Positions 32,103-44,022 of a stretch of 64,000 bases of DNA are shown here, in pieces. How positions within the stretch are numbered: the stretch's first letter is position 1; each line of letters starts with the position of its first letter. A program made the translations under genes and the position numbers. Source of the stretch: Blastobasis lacticolella (Eukaryota > Arthropoda > Insecta > Lepidoptera > Blastobasidae); the NCBI GenBank assembly GCA_905147135.1, contig LR990061.1:8098026-8162025 (forward strand). Reading direction: 5' to 3'. Under the pieces are notes generated by a model. That model had not been told where the DNA came from. It was given only the letters and a program-made list of their open reading frames with translations, and made no database searches.

Positions 32103-32444
32103 ATGGATGAAGCCCTTATTAAAGTTAGCAATTGTAATAAGAATATTGTTGTTTGTGGAGATTTTAATATAGATTTATTTGATGTATCTTGTAAATATAG
32201 TAGTAAGTTAATAAGATTATTTAAGTGTCATAATTTAAAAAACTTATTTTTAGAGCCTACCAGAATAACAAGTACTACATCTACTTGTCAAGACAACATT
32301 TTTTGTGATATCCAGGCATATAGCCAGTCTGTAATAAACAAACTACAATCCGATCATTGTGGTCAATTAGCTGTGTTTCATGTTGATATGAGGAAAGAGA
32401 CAAAAATACTATTAAATTTGTACCAATTAATAACAACCGTCTGA
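32103..32444 (+). pseudogene. LINE APE endonuclease C-terminal part
   Basis: NIVVCGDFNIDLFD (the GDFN motif), LEPTRITSTTSTCQDNIFCD and SDHCGQLAVF (the SDH motif) identify the end of the endonuclease. Confidence 0.8.
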
Positions 32445-32812
32445 ATAGTTTTAGAAATAACATTATAGAGAAATCATATAATTTAAAGCATTGTAATGAT
32501 ACAAATGAATATTATAATTCAGTTTTATACATGACAAAAACTGAAAGTAATCGTATATTCAAACCAAAGGTGAAGGCAATAAACAAAGCAAACTTATGTT
32601 TAGCGATTGGGCGACAGCAGGAATACATAAAAGTAGAAACAAATTATATGAGCTTTATGCAGAACGGGCGTATAATAATAGCGTAGAATTTGTTAAGCAT
32701 TACTCGAAGGTATTTAAACGCGTTTATGCTACAGCTAAATCGAATTTCTTTAAACACAAACTAAAAAATAGCAAAGATGTAGTGTGATGAATCACATGGC
32801 AGATAATAAATA

Positions 32813-33736
32813 GTGAAACTGGAAAAATACAATTTAAAAATAAATGATAATGTTGTTACCAAAAACTCGGAAGTTGCGGAGGCTTTCAATCAATTTTTTA
32901 CAGACATTCCAGTATCGACTACAAAATCATTAAATGCGTCTCCTGCTCTCGCTGAAACCTTGCTAAAACAGAATGTAGCCGATAATGTCATCGATTTTAA
33001 GTTCGAACATGTTACACCTCAAGATATAATTACGGCTTTTAAAAGCATAAAAATAAAAGCGACTGCCGACATCCATGATTTGTCAGTTAGAATTATTAGC
33101 TCTGTAATTGATGTTATTGCTGTCCACTCAGCGAATATATTTAATAAATGTGTTGATAATGGCGATTTTCTTGACCTGATGAAACATAGCAAAATTATTA
33201 CATTGTTTAAAACAGGTAGCACAACAGATCCCAAAAATTTTAGACCAGTTTCGGTGTTACCGGCGTTAAGTAAAATATTTGAGAAAATCATATTAAACCA
33301 ACTAAAAGTCCACTTTTATGGAAATAATCTATTGCATCCTAAACAATTCGGTTTTACTCGGGGTCGTTCAACAACAGATGCAGGTGTTGAACTAATTAAG
33401 CATGTCTTTGGGGCCTGGGAGGAATCACGTGATGCCTTAGGGGTGTTCTGTGATTTATCCAAGGCCTTCGATTGTGTTAATTATGAAACTTTGGTCAGGA
33501 AATTGCAACATTATGGAATAAATGGCTTAGCTCTAAACTTATTAAGTTCATATTTAAGTCAGAGAATTCAGAAGGTTAATGTGAACGGAAAAAGATCTGC
33601 AGGGTCTGTTGTCTCTATGGGGATCCCACAGGGGTCATTTCTGGGTTCGTTTTTGTTTCCTATTTATGTAAATAATTTGCCGTACTTTGTAAAAGATACT
33701 CACGAAATTGTTTTGTTCGCTGATGAAACATCTTAA
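32813..33736 (+). pseudogene. LINE reverse transcriptase, truncated at the catalytic box
   Basis: The frame includes NFRPVSVLPALSKIFEKIIL, QFGFTRGRSTTDAGVELI, VFCDLSKAFDCVNYETLV and MGIPQGSFLGSFLFPIYVNN. It ends VLFADETS, with the second Asp of the box replaced and a stop directly after it. Confidence 0.85.
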
Positions 33737-33784
33737 GTGTTTAAAATTAAAAGACAACAAACAAACAATTTTGATTGAATTCTT

Positions 33785-33977
33785 CGATTCGGCGTGCCAC
33801 GTGAAATTGCAACTGACAGAGGTACGGAATTTATATCATCAACAATGCAAGAAGTGTGTAAGTTACTTAACATCAACCAGTTAACAGCAACAGCTTACCA
33901 TCACGAATCTATTGGTGCCTTAGAAAACACTCATAGACATTTAAATTCTTACCTTCGTATCCAAACTAATCGGGATC
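33785..33977 (+). pseudogene. LTR-retrotransposon integrase fragment
   Basis: The + frame reads RFGVPREIATDRGTEFISST, a linker, then YHHESIGALENTHRHLNSYL. The Asp of TDRG and the Glu of GALE are 35 residues apart, as in the D-X35-E catalytic core of retroviral-type integrases. Similar to gypsy/Ty3 elements. No LTRs or other pol parts are seen nearby. Confidence 0.8.
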
Positions 33978-33994
33978 CTATTAGACCACTGCCG

Positions 33995-34376
33995 CGGACA
34001 GACGTGTTGTCTGAATCATCCGTATCAATTATATTCTTAATATATAAAATTCTCGTGTCACAGTTTTCGTTGCCATACTCCTCCGAAACGGCTTGACCGA
34101 TTTTGATGAAATTTTTTGTGCTTATCCGGTATCTATGAGAATCGGCCAACATCTATTTTTCATCCCCCTAAATGTTAGGGGTAGTCCACCCCTAAATTGT
34201 TTTATTTATTTTTTAGACAAAATTTTTAATTTCTATTTTTTTATGATACAACATACAAAAATACATACAATCCTCAATTTTCACCCTTCTTCGATCAACC
34301 CTTATTTTTTAATAGCCATTTTAGTAATTTAAATTATTTATATGGCAAAACAACGTTTGCCGGGTCAGCTAGTTAT
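33995..34376 (+). mobile_element. Helitron 3' end fragment
   Basis: The block begins with an AAATTCTCGTGTCACAGTTT string and ends CGTTTGCCGGGTCAGCTAGT, the CTAG-type end common to Lepidoptera non-autonomous Helitrons. The next base is T, as expected for insertion between A and T. Confidence 0.75.
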
Positions 34377-34500
34377 TTAATAACAATAAAAGCGTAGAAT
34401 CTGTGTCAACCTGTGTTAGCACGTTATAGACAGTGAATAAGTATAGTGCAGTTAATGTGTGTAGACTATGCAAAAGGCAAACATATGCAAATAAATAAAA

Positions 34501-35575
34501 ATGGATAGTCCATTTGCTAATAGAAATATGAGAATTTTACGTAGTCCTCCTCCGGAACGACATCATGTAGAGTCAGCCCCAACGCCTTCGGAGTCCCCAG
34601 CCGCGAGTTCTACCCTGGCCTGCGAAGTTGTCTCGACTGCTGAGATATCCGGCTGGCTTTCATCCATTTAACAATGCCTTAACGAGATATGTGTAATATC
34701 GAGTGAAGGTAAGGTCAACTCGGAGCAAAAACTAAAAATCAATAGCATTAGTAGAAATATAATGGGTGGAGTGTCCCAGCTGGCAGTTCAGTACCAATCA
34801 ATCAAGCAGAAACATATGTCAGGACTTTAATTAATTTAAAATCTGAGTAAGCAAGAACGTACAAATGATTTAATATCAGACCTCAAACAAAGCTTTGTGT
34901 CAGCCCAAAAATCACCATCGCATCCCTCCTTTGCCGACATAGTGGGAACTAGTAATAAAAAAATCGCAAACATTGATTTCTTCAGGTCTTAAGCTGGATG
35001 AAACATCCAAAAAACGGCCTAGAATAATCGTCCTTAATATGACCGAAAAAGAGGTGGTCCAGTGCATCTTCGAACAGAATATTATGGACAAGTACCCTAG
35101 TTTCGACAAGGATAAGTTCTACAGCTCAATAAAATTGAATCATAAATCCGGTAGGAAGGACGCCTCAACGTGTAATTTTATTATAGAACTCACAGGAGAA
35201 CTTAGAAGAATGATCATTGAACAAGGACGTGTTTTTATAAACTGGTCATCTTGCCCTGTACGTGACTACACCCTGCTGACTCGGTGTTACAACTGCCATC
35301 AGTATGGTCACTCTGCAAAACACTGCCGAGACACGACCCCCATCTGTGGTCACTGTGGGGATTCAGGACATACAATAAAGGAGTGTCTCAAAACAACAGA
35401 ACCAGCAAAGTGCGCCACATGCGCACGATATAAAAAAAGCAGCCAGCCATAAAACCGGCGATGTATCGTGCCCCGCAAAGAAGAGCGCTGAGGTAAGGTA
35501 TGTCAGCTTCATCGATTATGAGGGGCGCCTAGAGCGCCGCACTACTCGGGTGCTGTAGCACTAAATTAAAATGGG
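34501..35575 (+). pseudogene. LINE ORF1 with CCHC zinc knuckles
   Basis: A start region MDSPFANRNMRILRSPPPER at 34501 is broken by stops. The main open part is 34973-35452. It holds an RNA-binding region (RPRIIVLNMTEKEVVQCIFE) and knuckles CYNCHQYGHSAKHC and CGHCGDSGHTIKEC, with a third, CATCARYKK, cut by a frameshift near 35440. Two or three CCHC knuckles after such a domain are typical of ORF1 in R1, I or Jockey elements. No RT follows, so it is a lone ORF1. Confidence 0.75.
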
Positions 35576-35651
35576 TAATGCTACAAAAACCATAGTAGAC
35601 GATATTGATTCGGCATTTAAGTACAAATCTTTTCAATGTGACCCGGATAAG

Positions 35652-35905
35652 TGTTCATCATCTATACTATAATATTATAAAGAGGAAATGTTTGATATTT
35701 TGTTTGTTTGTTTGTTTGTTTGTTTGTTTGTATTGAATTGGCTTCGAAACTACTGGACCGATTATAAAAATTACTTCACCGTTGGGAAGCTACACTATCC
35801 GCGGGTGACATAGGCTATATTATATTTTCTAAAAAATTACGGAATAGTAACTCAAGGTGTAAAACAATACCCAAAAAATTCCTTACATCGCGTGTGCTGC
35901 GAAAA
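35652..35905 (+). mobile_element. Helitron 5' end fragment with (TTTG)n
   Basis: TCTATACTATAATATTATAA, then AGAGGAAATGTTTG, (TTTG)n at 35700-35731 and ACTACTGGACCGATTATAAA are the usual 5' part of Lepidoptera Helitron-like elements. The matching 3' end type lies upstream at 33995-34376, so these are separate copies. Confidence 0.7.
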
Positions 35906-36309
35906 CTATTGATGATAGAACAAAATAATGTGCTACGACTTTGCAGAACACATTATTATCTACAAAAAATGTCGCAACAGTATATGTCTAACTATTATAG
36001 TTATGTCACAATAAGTGTTCTTTTATTTACAAAATTTAATTGAAATGCCGCCGCTAAAAACGCTCTTTATTTGTACCTTGGTATTAATCCTTATCAAAAT
36101 CAATTACTTCATATTCACGACTGCTTCAATACCTTTATATAACTTTTTGAATTATTCAATTCAGACATTCCATTCCAAAGATATCACGAGTTTAAAAATG
36201 TGAATATTAGAAAAAAGTCGCGTGTTTGCCGCTCAGTCCGCTCGGCTATCTAGACATCACGGGGTATGGGAGGGGAGTCAATGTCATCAAGAAATAAAGT
36301 GCCACGCGG
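35906..36309. other. Unassigned spacer
   Basis: No supported gene. It may be interior of the Helitron-like copy. Confidence 0.4.
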
Positions 36310-36384
36310 CTAAAAAAGAAAAGTGAACATAACTTAAATATTTTAGTACAGAATATACGAAGTTTAAACTGTAATTTCGATGGA

Positions 36385-36717
36385 ATGTTGGCTCTGCATT
36401 GTAATATTAATTTAGATGTAGATATTATAGTCCTAACGGAATGCTGGTTACCCTCGGCTCCCACTATCCCTCAGTTAGACAGTTATAACTCCTATGTCAG
36501 TGAATCTAGCAACGTACTCCAAAATGACAGTGTAGCACTTTTCATTAAAGCGGACTGTACTAATGTTACGGTCGATGAACCCGACATTGCTGACGCAAAT
36601 TGCCTAATAGCTAAAATCGGTAATGATATAGTTATTGTGGCTATATATCGCTCACCGTCATACAGAAATATTGACAACTTCTTACGATCGCTAGGTACAA
36701 TACCCAGTCTTCATTAG
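36385..36717 (+). pseudogene. LINE endonuclease N-terminal part
   Basis: It has NINLDVDIIVLTECWLPSAP with the catalytic Glu, then SVALFIKADC and VIVAIYRSPSYRNIDNFLRS. It continues in another frame with VFVVGDINIDIKSG up to about 36890. Confidence 0.8.
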
Positions 36718-37665
36718 TACATAGTACCCTGTCTTCATTTAAGAATGTGTTTGTTGTAGGTGACATAAATATTGACATAAAATCTGGAAATCTTGACAGA
36801 AATTCGCCTGAATACCTAACCCAGATGGCATACCATGGCTTTATCCCTACCCACCTTAATCCTACTAGAGGACTAAACGAAAGACCCTAACAATCCAATC
36901 CTAAAAACTACCTATCACAGATATAGAAATTTTTGTAACAATTTACTAAAGAAATTAAAAAGACAATACGAGAAATTTCAAATAGAGAATGCAGGTCAAG
37001 ATAAAAAGAGGTTATGGCAGGCAATTAGAAACATAACAAACACGCACACAACTACAACATCGCCGCCAGCACTAATTGCTGACTCCGCTACTGCAAGTCA
37101 GAACATAAACTTAGTTAACAACTTTTTCGCTAGTATCGGGAAGACTCTAGCTGAAAAAATAAAGGTAAATAGCTCGTCCACAACCAGACCGACATGCACA
37201 ACAACCCAAATTCCCAAGTTAAACTCTTTCGTATTAATGGACACCGACGAAAATGAAGTGGAGGGTATCATAATGACCTTCAGAAATGACTGCGCTAGTG
37301 GTATTGACAACATTCCCTGTTCTTTTATTAAACTGCATAAAAAACATCTAATTGCGCCTCTGACCTACATATTTAACCTTTGCCTTTCAACCGGTGTTTT
37401 CCCTAAAGTTCTAAAAAAAGCTCTAATTAAGCCCATTAACAAAAAAAGGGGACAAGAGCTGTGTCAATAACTACAGACCCATCAGCCTACTGCCATCTAT
37501 ATCGAAAATACTAGAAAGAATAATCTATAAGAGACTCGTACAATACTTGGAATGTAATTAACTACTAGCACCGTCGCAATATGAATTTCGATCAGGACGT
37601 TCTACTAACGACGCGGTCGACAATCTCACTGATTACCTTGTGAGGCAACTCGACTCCCAAAAAAA

Positions 37666-38583
37666 GTGTTTAGCTATCTTTTTAGACTTGCCAAAGCTTT
37701 TGACACGGTAACAATCCCTATTCTTCTCGACAAACTTCAAATCCTGGGAATACGAGGGCTTCCCCATCGCCTGATAAAAGACTATCTCACTGATAGAACT
37801 CAACGTGTTTCTATTGACAATATAATTAGCGAGGAACTCCCCACTGAATACGGTATTCCCCAAGGAAGTATCATGGGTCCGATATTGTTCCTAATTTATG
37901 TTAACGAGTTATGCTCACTCCCTCACACTGATGGTAGAATAATTACATACGCTGACGATACTGCCCTACTTTTTAGCGACAATAGTTGGACCGAAGTTTT
38001 CAGACAAGCGCAACAGGGTTTCTACTCAGTATCCCGATGGCTCAAGAATAATGCACTTACACTAAATGCCGACAAGACCAAGTACATGACTTTCTGTTAT
38101 AATTCCTCTACCCAGCCTCCAGTAAACATGTATAATATTGTTGCTCATTCCTGTCTAACGACCGACCCGCTCAAACAAAATAGTACCTGCTCCTGTCCTA
38201 AAATTAGCTCTACCAAGTCAATGACATATCTAGGCGTGATTATTGACCAACATTTAAATTTTAAGTTGCATATCGAAGCCCTTACTACAAGAATGCGAAA
38301 ACTAATATACGTCTTCAAAAACCTTAGACATGCTGCCAATGAGGCTTTACGAAGATCCGTTTACCTTGCGCTGTGTCAATCTTTACTTCTATACTGCATT
38401 ACAACATGGGGTGGAACACATAAAACAACTATTATTGACTTGGAAAGAGCACAAAGAGCTATCTTAAAAGTTAGTACCTTCCGACCCTTCCGCTATCCGA
38501 CGACCCAATTGCTACATGAATGTGACGTTCTTTCAGTTCGTCAATTATTCATTTTGCAAACGGTTATAAAAAACATTCCCTAG
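37666..38583 (+). pseudogene. LINE reverse transcriptase, C-terminal two thirds
   Basis: It reads AFDTVTIPILLDKLQILGIR, GIPQGSIMGPILFLIYVNEL, IITYADDTALLFSDN (intact catalytic box), MTYLGVIIDQHLNFKLHIEA, SLLLYCITTWGG, ERAQRAILKVSTFRPFRYPT and LSVRQLFILQTVI. The upstream RT part is at 37237-37660 in other frames. Confidence 0.85.
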
Positions 38584-38625
38584 TGCCTTCAATCCCGAAA
38601 CCAGTCATAGACGTGCGGACATTTA

Positions 38626-39300
38626 TTTATTTATTTATTAAATCTTCATGCACAAAATAGTACAAAGGCGGACTTAAAGCTAAAATAGCCTTATCTACCA
38701 GTCAACCAGGAGATAAAGGGTAAAGAAAAAGTAAGACGGTGCAAGAGAAGCTACTAAACAAGATGGAGGAGGAGAACCGTTAATGCTAGCCGAACCAGAG
38801 ATAACAGTACAGATAAATAGATAGATCACTGAAAATAAGTAATATAAATATAATAAAGCTAGAAATAAACGTGAGTGAGTGGGTAATATAGCAAGAATAG
38901 ATAACCATACATATACTGCACAAGTAAAGGAGAGAGAAAACCAGAAGCTCAGTCAAACATGAGGGAGATCGGAGACAAACTCGTGAGCCCCAACACTAAA
39001 GATTATTGAGGTAATACTCACGAACAGCTTTCTTAAATGAGTATTTGCTGGAGAGCAATCTAAGATCGGGAGGGAGTTCATTCCAGAGCCTTACAGCCCT
39101 CAATACAAAATAATTAGAAATTAAACAAGTACGGTGAAGAGGAAGATTTAATATTAAGTTACTCGAGGAGCGAAGGTCACGGTCGTGGGTGTCAGAGAGA
39201 AACTTGAATTTAGTTTTAAGGTAGTTGGGGGTGGCTGGATCAAATAAGATGGAATGAAGTAGACATGGTGTGCAAATATGAATTATTCCGCACACAGCAC
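38626..39300 (-). mobile_element. CR1-like LINE 3' fragment
   Basis: On the - strand the frame at 38996-39295 reads DRDLRSSSNLILNLPLHRTC, SNYFVLRAVRLWNELPPDLR and a KAVREYYLNNL end, the usual C-terminus of CR1/Jockey-like RTs. A 3' UTR with (AAAT)n follows down to 38626. Confidence 0.8.
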
Positions 39301-39500
39301 TCTCACAGGTTTTTCTGTTTCCGTGGCACTTATCTTTATAACAAATTAAATTGCAACCTAAGTATCCACCTTATGAATAAATTTAATTGTAAATTAACTA
39401 TCATAGATTGGTTAAAAGGTAAGTCCTACGAGGAAACAGAGAAAATTCTGGATTGTTGGTTAACTTTAAACATAGTACGTAAGTTTTAGTACTTCAAACT
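39301..39500 (+). mobile_element. LINE RT C-terminal scrap
   Basis: The + frame at 39265-39489 contains RTQHSHRFFCFRGTYLYNKL followed by a FNCKLTIIDWLK-like end, similar to the last 50 residues of CR1/L2-type RTs. Confidence 0.5.
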
Positions 39501-40025
39501 CATCCTACTGTACCCTATACATACAATTTAAAAACTTTATTGTTTCACAAAATACATGTAAGAATTAACCTTTATATTAAGACCTTCTAACCTGGATGCC
39601 TAAGATACAAGTAAATCATTTACTTAGTTTAGATGTTTCATTCCAATATTTTATTGGAATGAAAAATGGATATTGACAATGTGGATGTGTATCCGTTACT
39701 TATAACTTGGAAAAATTCGATTTTGTAGTGAACGAGTGTTTTTTGTAATAAATAGCCAGGTAGACACAGACAAACCCATCCGGGTTTTGTGTCATTTAGT
39801 GTTAAGATACAAAATGTACTTTGAATTAAATAAATAAATACAAATACAAAAAATAACTAGAATTAAGTATCTATTATTATTTGTGCAAGATTTGCAAATA
39901 TGTAGCCTTTATTTTATTTGTACCCATTTACTATAAGTAGGTATGTTGTAATTTTTACCTAACTTGTAATTTTTGAATAATTTTATTTGAATAAATAAAT
40001 GTATTATTATTTATTATTTACATAA
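39501..40025. other. AT-rich spacer
   Basis: No gene is seen. TTATTATTTATTATTT at about 40003-40018 lies next to the R4-like 3' end and may be its TAA-type target. Confidence 0.5.
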
Positions 40026-40442
40026 GTTTATTTTTAAACTTTCTCAGCCTAAGCTGGTATTTAAGTAGCACCTACGGGCCAAAGCCAAGTATGTGCTACT
40101 CTAGGTAAGGTCGACGGCTGGGGAGGTGATGGTGTTTTCCTCTATTTGCAAGAACTTCCTTACTATCCTGCAGGTATTCAATATGGCAGCTTTCTACAAC
40201 AGTATGTACGACTTATCTGGCAAATCAAGAGCTTTCAGACTATTGCTCATATGATTAGGGATGACTCCGGTGGTGGATAATACTATAGGTATTATTTAAA
40301 CTTTTTCCTGTTTCCAGATCCTGATGACCTCCTCCTAAAGATCTTTGTATTTATTAATTTTTTCGGCTATTGTATTTTGTATTTTGTGAGTGTTTGGAAC
40401 TGCTATGTCGATCAGGTAAGTAATTTTCTTTTGTTTGTCCTG
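40026..40442 (-). mobile_element. R4/Dong-like LINE, endonuclease C-terminal part
   Basis: On the - strand the frame reads DKQKKITYLIDIAVPNTHKI, then AEKINKYKDL, a stop, EEVIRIWKQEKV, a stop, IIPIVLSTTGVIPNHMSNSL and ILNTCRIVRKFLQIE. It corresponds to the last third of the element at 61985-64000, which breaks off at PDITLQ, exactly where this part begins. Two or three in-frame stops show decay. Confidence 0.8.
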
Positions 40443-40640
40443 GGTACCGATTCTGGTGTGCAATGCAGTTGTTATTGTGTTGCAATGTTACTGTGATGTT
40501 ACTATAACTATGTTGAGGTATCGAGTCAGTCACAATAACATCGCAGCATAATCACAGCATCATCACAGCATCATCCCAGTTAAATTGCAGTTAAATCGTT
40601 AGTTGCATTCTTTCTCTCTATGGTTCAAAATCATGCAACC
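40443..40640. repeat. Left end sequence of a foldback-like element
   Basis: It starts GGTACCGATTCTGGT next to the R4-like break and continues with CACAGCATCATC repeats and TTGCAGTTAAATCGTTAG. A similar string, with ACATCAGAGTAACATCAGAG and TTGCAGTTAAATCATTG, is at 60478-60535. Confidence 0.55.
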
Positions 40641-40861
40641 ATGCAAAGAGTTTCTTCATTTTAACCACAAATATATTTTTAACATATTAATTATTTGTTA
40701 TTCTTAAGGCAGGTTTTCACTGCGGATCCTTACATTTTATAAAATAACGTCGCTTTACGCATCTATCTGTCTGTATCCGCTAACTCGTAAATCACGTCAT
40801 GGATTTTAATACGGTATTTACTATGATTTAGATAATTTATTCTGGAAGGTTTATATGTCAT

Positions 40862-41145
40862 CATCATCATCTTGGCAATATAGTCCCGGTTGTGCTTTCG
40901 CACATGTGAGCCCGGGGTCAGCCTTGGGCCAGAATATGGCGAAACAGGTAATTACACTGGAGCGACATCTAACCTCCATGACTTTCTTTATAGGGGAACC
41001 TCAAAAGATTATTTTCGCGGGTTTCGGCAGGCACGGGATAAAGCAGAAACTAGATTAAGCAGAATCGTATTTACGGCAGAAGTGTAGATGAGCAAAAAAC
41101 TTGATTGGATCATGGTTTGTCAGTCAGTCGTCTGAATATGCTGGT
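40862..41145 (-). mobile_element. SINE family B copy without head
   Basis: In reverse it reads from the CTGACTGACAAACCATGATC-like part to GGAGGTTAGATGTCGCTCCA, then GGACTATATTGCCAAGATGA, the SINE B body end. Confidence 0.7.
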
Positions 41146-41962
41146 TTTTCCCTTACAGTAAGAGCAGGGCAAGCGGACTTTCTTCGGGGCTAAAGTCTTT
41201 AACCGGGTCCGCTGTCTACCCGGTAAACCAAACCCATTTAACGTAACCATATTAATATTCTGAGGCCTAATACAGAAGGCGATCCTCCTGCACGTCGTCT
41301 TATCCTAGTATGGTCTTATTTCATTGCTTGTAAAATTAACTCGATATTGTGGCTTTCTACATACGGCGACTACCGTCTACACAACCCGTTCACAAGAATG
41401 GAAAAGTCTACTGCTATAAATACATATAGGTAATGCTAGTCTCTTGGTGTTGCTATGTGGTATCCCGCAGAGTAGAATAGTACCAACCCCTTACTCTCGT
41501 GGGTGTCGTATAAGGCGACTTATGTTTCTCTCTCTCGAGTCTCCGTGAGCTGGGAAATGGGCAGCACGTTTTCCATTTCTATATTGTCCAGATAAAACCG
41601 CATGAAAATCCATTTAGGAGTTTTTGAGTTTATCGCGAACAAGCAGACAGGGACTTTTGTTTTATGATATGTAGTGATGTTGAAACAGATTACAGTGGAA
41701 ACTTGGCTTTATCAAATAAATCATACGAAAGAGGTCAAGTGACGGAAAATTGACAATAAATCTATGGTTGGCTGTCATTGTAACCAATCAAACAATATTG
41801 TATTGTTCTCAAATAATTGATATATTTAATGTATTTATTCTAATGTAACTGATTACATGTGTAAAAAGTACACATCCATCAGAATAATACATAATTCCCA
41901 GTGCGCCTTTAGACAAAGCTCTAAGGAAATGGTAACGTACCCTGTTTCATCAATAAAGCTCG
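41146..41962. other. Unassigned spacer
   Basis: No gene. A moderately GC-rich part at 41430-41590 looks like decayed retroelement 3' sequence, but it could not be assigned. Confidence 0.4.
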
Positions 41963-42312
41963 TCATCTTGGCATTAATGTCCCGGTTGTGCTCTCGCGCA
42001 CGAGGGCCCGGGGTCCGCCGTGACCATGATCCAGGATTTGGCAGATCATATAATTACAGTGGAACAATTGCCATCTGACCTCCGTAACCCTGCTAAAAGA
42101 GGAACTCGGCCAGATTGGATCATGGTTGCACATTCAGTCGCCTGAAAGCGCAGGTTTCATCGCGATGATTTTCATCACCGTAAGGTTATCGATTAGTATT
42201 CAAATAATGTGCATTACTCAAAAAGAGTCATTGGTACATGGCCGCAGTGGGATTTGAACCCTCGGTACCTTGCGCTTACGATTCCGATACCTTAACCACT
42301 AGGCCACCGCAT
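41963..42312 (-). mobile_element. SINE family B, nearly full copy
   Basis: The tail (CATTAATGTCCCGGTTGTGC) is on the left and the head with A- and B-box (GGGTTCAAATCCCACTGCGG in reverse, with small indels) on the right. Confidence 0.8.
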
Positions 42313-42654
42313 CTAGGTTGTGCATTTTATTTTATAGGCTTAAATTGTCCAAGTCAGACAACACCAAATAAGTTGGATCTTTCCATAAAAGTCCTATCCT
42401 TTCTATTCTAAACCTACTATACAACGGAGAAGGATTGAAGCTTCAATAGAAGCGCTGTGTGCCAGACCCGGTTGAAGATATATGTAATGCTAAGCTGACC
42501 GCTAAGGCTATCCCCATGCTTTCAATGGCTGCTGCCCATTTGTGGGTCAGATATACTAACAGATCACCAGAAAATAGGCCCGATGGAGGCATTACTGGTG
42601 ATCGCTGATGAGCTGATGCTCTAGGTGACCTAGGAGTTGTTAATTAATAAAAAT

Positions 42655-42815
42655 TTCATTATTTTGGAGGTTGGCTGGTCACCGACCAGCGTGAAGAATT
42701 GCCAGCTTAAAGTGGGCAGGGCAAATAGCCGACAGAAGATGAAACAAGAACAAATGACCTATAGGACAGTAAAGTTCTTGAGTGACGACCACGTACCGGA
42801 AGACGCATCGTGTTA
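42655..42815 (+). mobile_element. RTE-like LINE C-terminal scrap
   Basis: AGAATTGCCAGCTTAAAGTG, GGCAGGGCAAATAGCCGACA and GACCACGTACCGGAAGACGC encode the RIA-LKW-GQIA-RR and EW-PRTGRR strings of the first RTE family. Confidence 0.65.
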
Positions 42816-42894
42816 ACTAATCATAACAATTACAAATACGAGTATGTACCACTTCCCGCTATCTATTTACAATGTTTATTTTTATTAGACTAGC

Positions 42895-43145
42895 CAGGCA
42901 CTTGACGGCCATCTCACAGGTAGCGTGTTCCATTCCTTAGCCATACGCATTATAAAGGTTGAACAAACGCGTCTCGGGCGGATAGCTAGAAGATCCACAA
43001 CAAAAGATGATGCGTTCGTCTGAATCGCATTTCCCGATGACGAAAAGGGGCCAGCGGAACGAGACTATTACCGACCGACTGTGCAGACCGACAGACGTGC
43101 AACCCAATGCCGATGTTCGATGCTCTGCAGCTTACTATGAATCAA
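42895..43145 (-). mobile_element. Jockey-type LINE C-terminal fragment
   Basis: On the - strand it encodes KLQSIEHRHWVARLSV, then PFRHREMRFRR and a RMAKEWNTLP-like end in broken frames. This matches the Jockey C-terminus at 29870-30150. Confidence 0.65.
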
Positions 43146-43261
43146 TTGCGGATCACAAATTATCTTCTTTGCACATTTTTCCACCAAATCCAAAGTCTGT
43201 TGGTATTTGGTTGATCCATTAACGTAGAATATTTATTTTATATCTAAGTATATCGTAAAAT

Positions 43262-43608
43262 AGAGCGTCGGTGGCCGGGCGGCTGAGTATTCGACTTGTA
43301 AGCGAGAGGTACCGGGTTCGAATCCCGCTGCGGCCATGTACCAATGACTCTTTTCTGAGTTATGTATATTAGTTGAATTCTTACCGATGCTCTTAGGGTG
43401 AGGGAAAACATCGTGATGAAACCTGCAAATTCAGGCAAATGAATTTGTAACCATGATCCAATCTGGTCAGGTTCCCCTCATAGCAGGGTCACGGAGGTCA
43501 GATGGTAGTCGCTCCATTGTAATTACCTGATCGCCAAATCCTGGATCATGTTCAAGGCGGACCCCAGGCCCTCGTCCTCGAGAGCACAACCGGGACATTC
43601 ACGCTAAG
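43262..43608 (+). mobile_element. SINE family B, full copy
   Basis: The head has GGTGGCCGGGCGGCTGAGTA and a B-box in GTACCGGGTTCGAATCCCGC. The body follows (TTCTGAGTTATGTATATTAG, CAAATCCTGGATCATGTTCA) and it ends with ACCGGGACATTCACGCTAAG. Confidence 0.85.
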
Positions 43609-43956
43609 ATGTTTTCTTTTTTATATCGTAAAACTATGCTCCACAGTTCTGAATTACATTTTCAGAACTACATTTTTGTTATAGCTATTTTTATATTGAA
43701 GCTAACCATACAGCTGCAACTGATAAGACAACGTCTCCAACGCCCAGATCCGATTCCCAAGGGTCAACACATGGTATGTAATAAAATTATTTAATACTGA
43801 TGTTTATTGTTCGTCAATCTAACTAAAATATACGACAGCAGTAAGAGTACTTGTCCTCTATATACTTACTAACCGCAATCTTCACGCATTTGTCTGTCAC
43901 ACACATGTTGTGTCAGCTTTTCTTTTGTCAACCAATTAGAAAGTTCTTGGTGGGAT

Positions 43957-44022
43957 TGTCCCGGTTGTGTGTTCGCGCACGAGAGCCCAGGGTCTGTCTT
44001 GACCATAATCCAGGATTTGGCA
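43957..44022 (-). mobile_element. SINE family B tail scrap
   Basis: CCCGGTTGTGTGTTCGCGCA to CCATAATCCAGGATTTGGCA matches the end of SINE B in reverse. Confidence 0.7.

Larger units (their letters stand above)
30545..33740 (+). mobile_element. LINE with Ala-rich ORF1, endonuclease and RT (CR1-like)
   Basis: Four successive parts follow the order ORF1, endonuclease, linker and RT: 30545-31112 and 31131-31460 (ORF1), 31598-32086 and 32103-32444 (endonuclease), 32596-32787 (linker), 32813-33736 (RT up to the FADE box). The copy breaks at the catalytic box and is followed by unrelated integrase sequence. Confidence 0.75.
36310..38625 (+). mobile_element. CR1/Jockey-like LINE, same family as 1-2830
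   Basis: The order is endonuclease (36385-36890), linker (36900-37230), RT (37237-38580). There is a deletion or frameshift near 36890 between the endonuclease PTR motif and the linker, and frameshifts at about 37465 and 37665. RT motifs and C-terminus match the first copy closely. Confidence 0.85.

Noticed and set aside
43666..43770. Possible coding exon between CAG and GTATGT, with a possible partner at about 44276
   Set aside because: Splice-like borders exist, but the joined frame soon reaches a stop and there is no recognisable protein.
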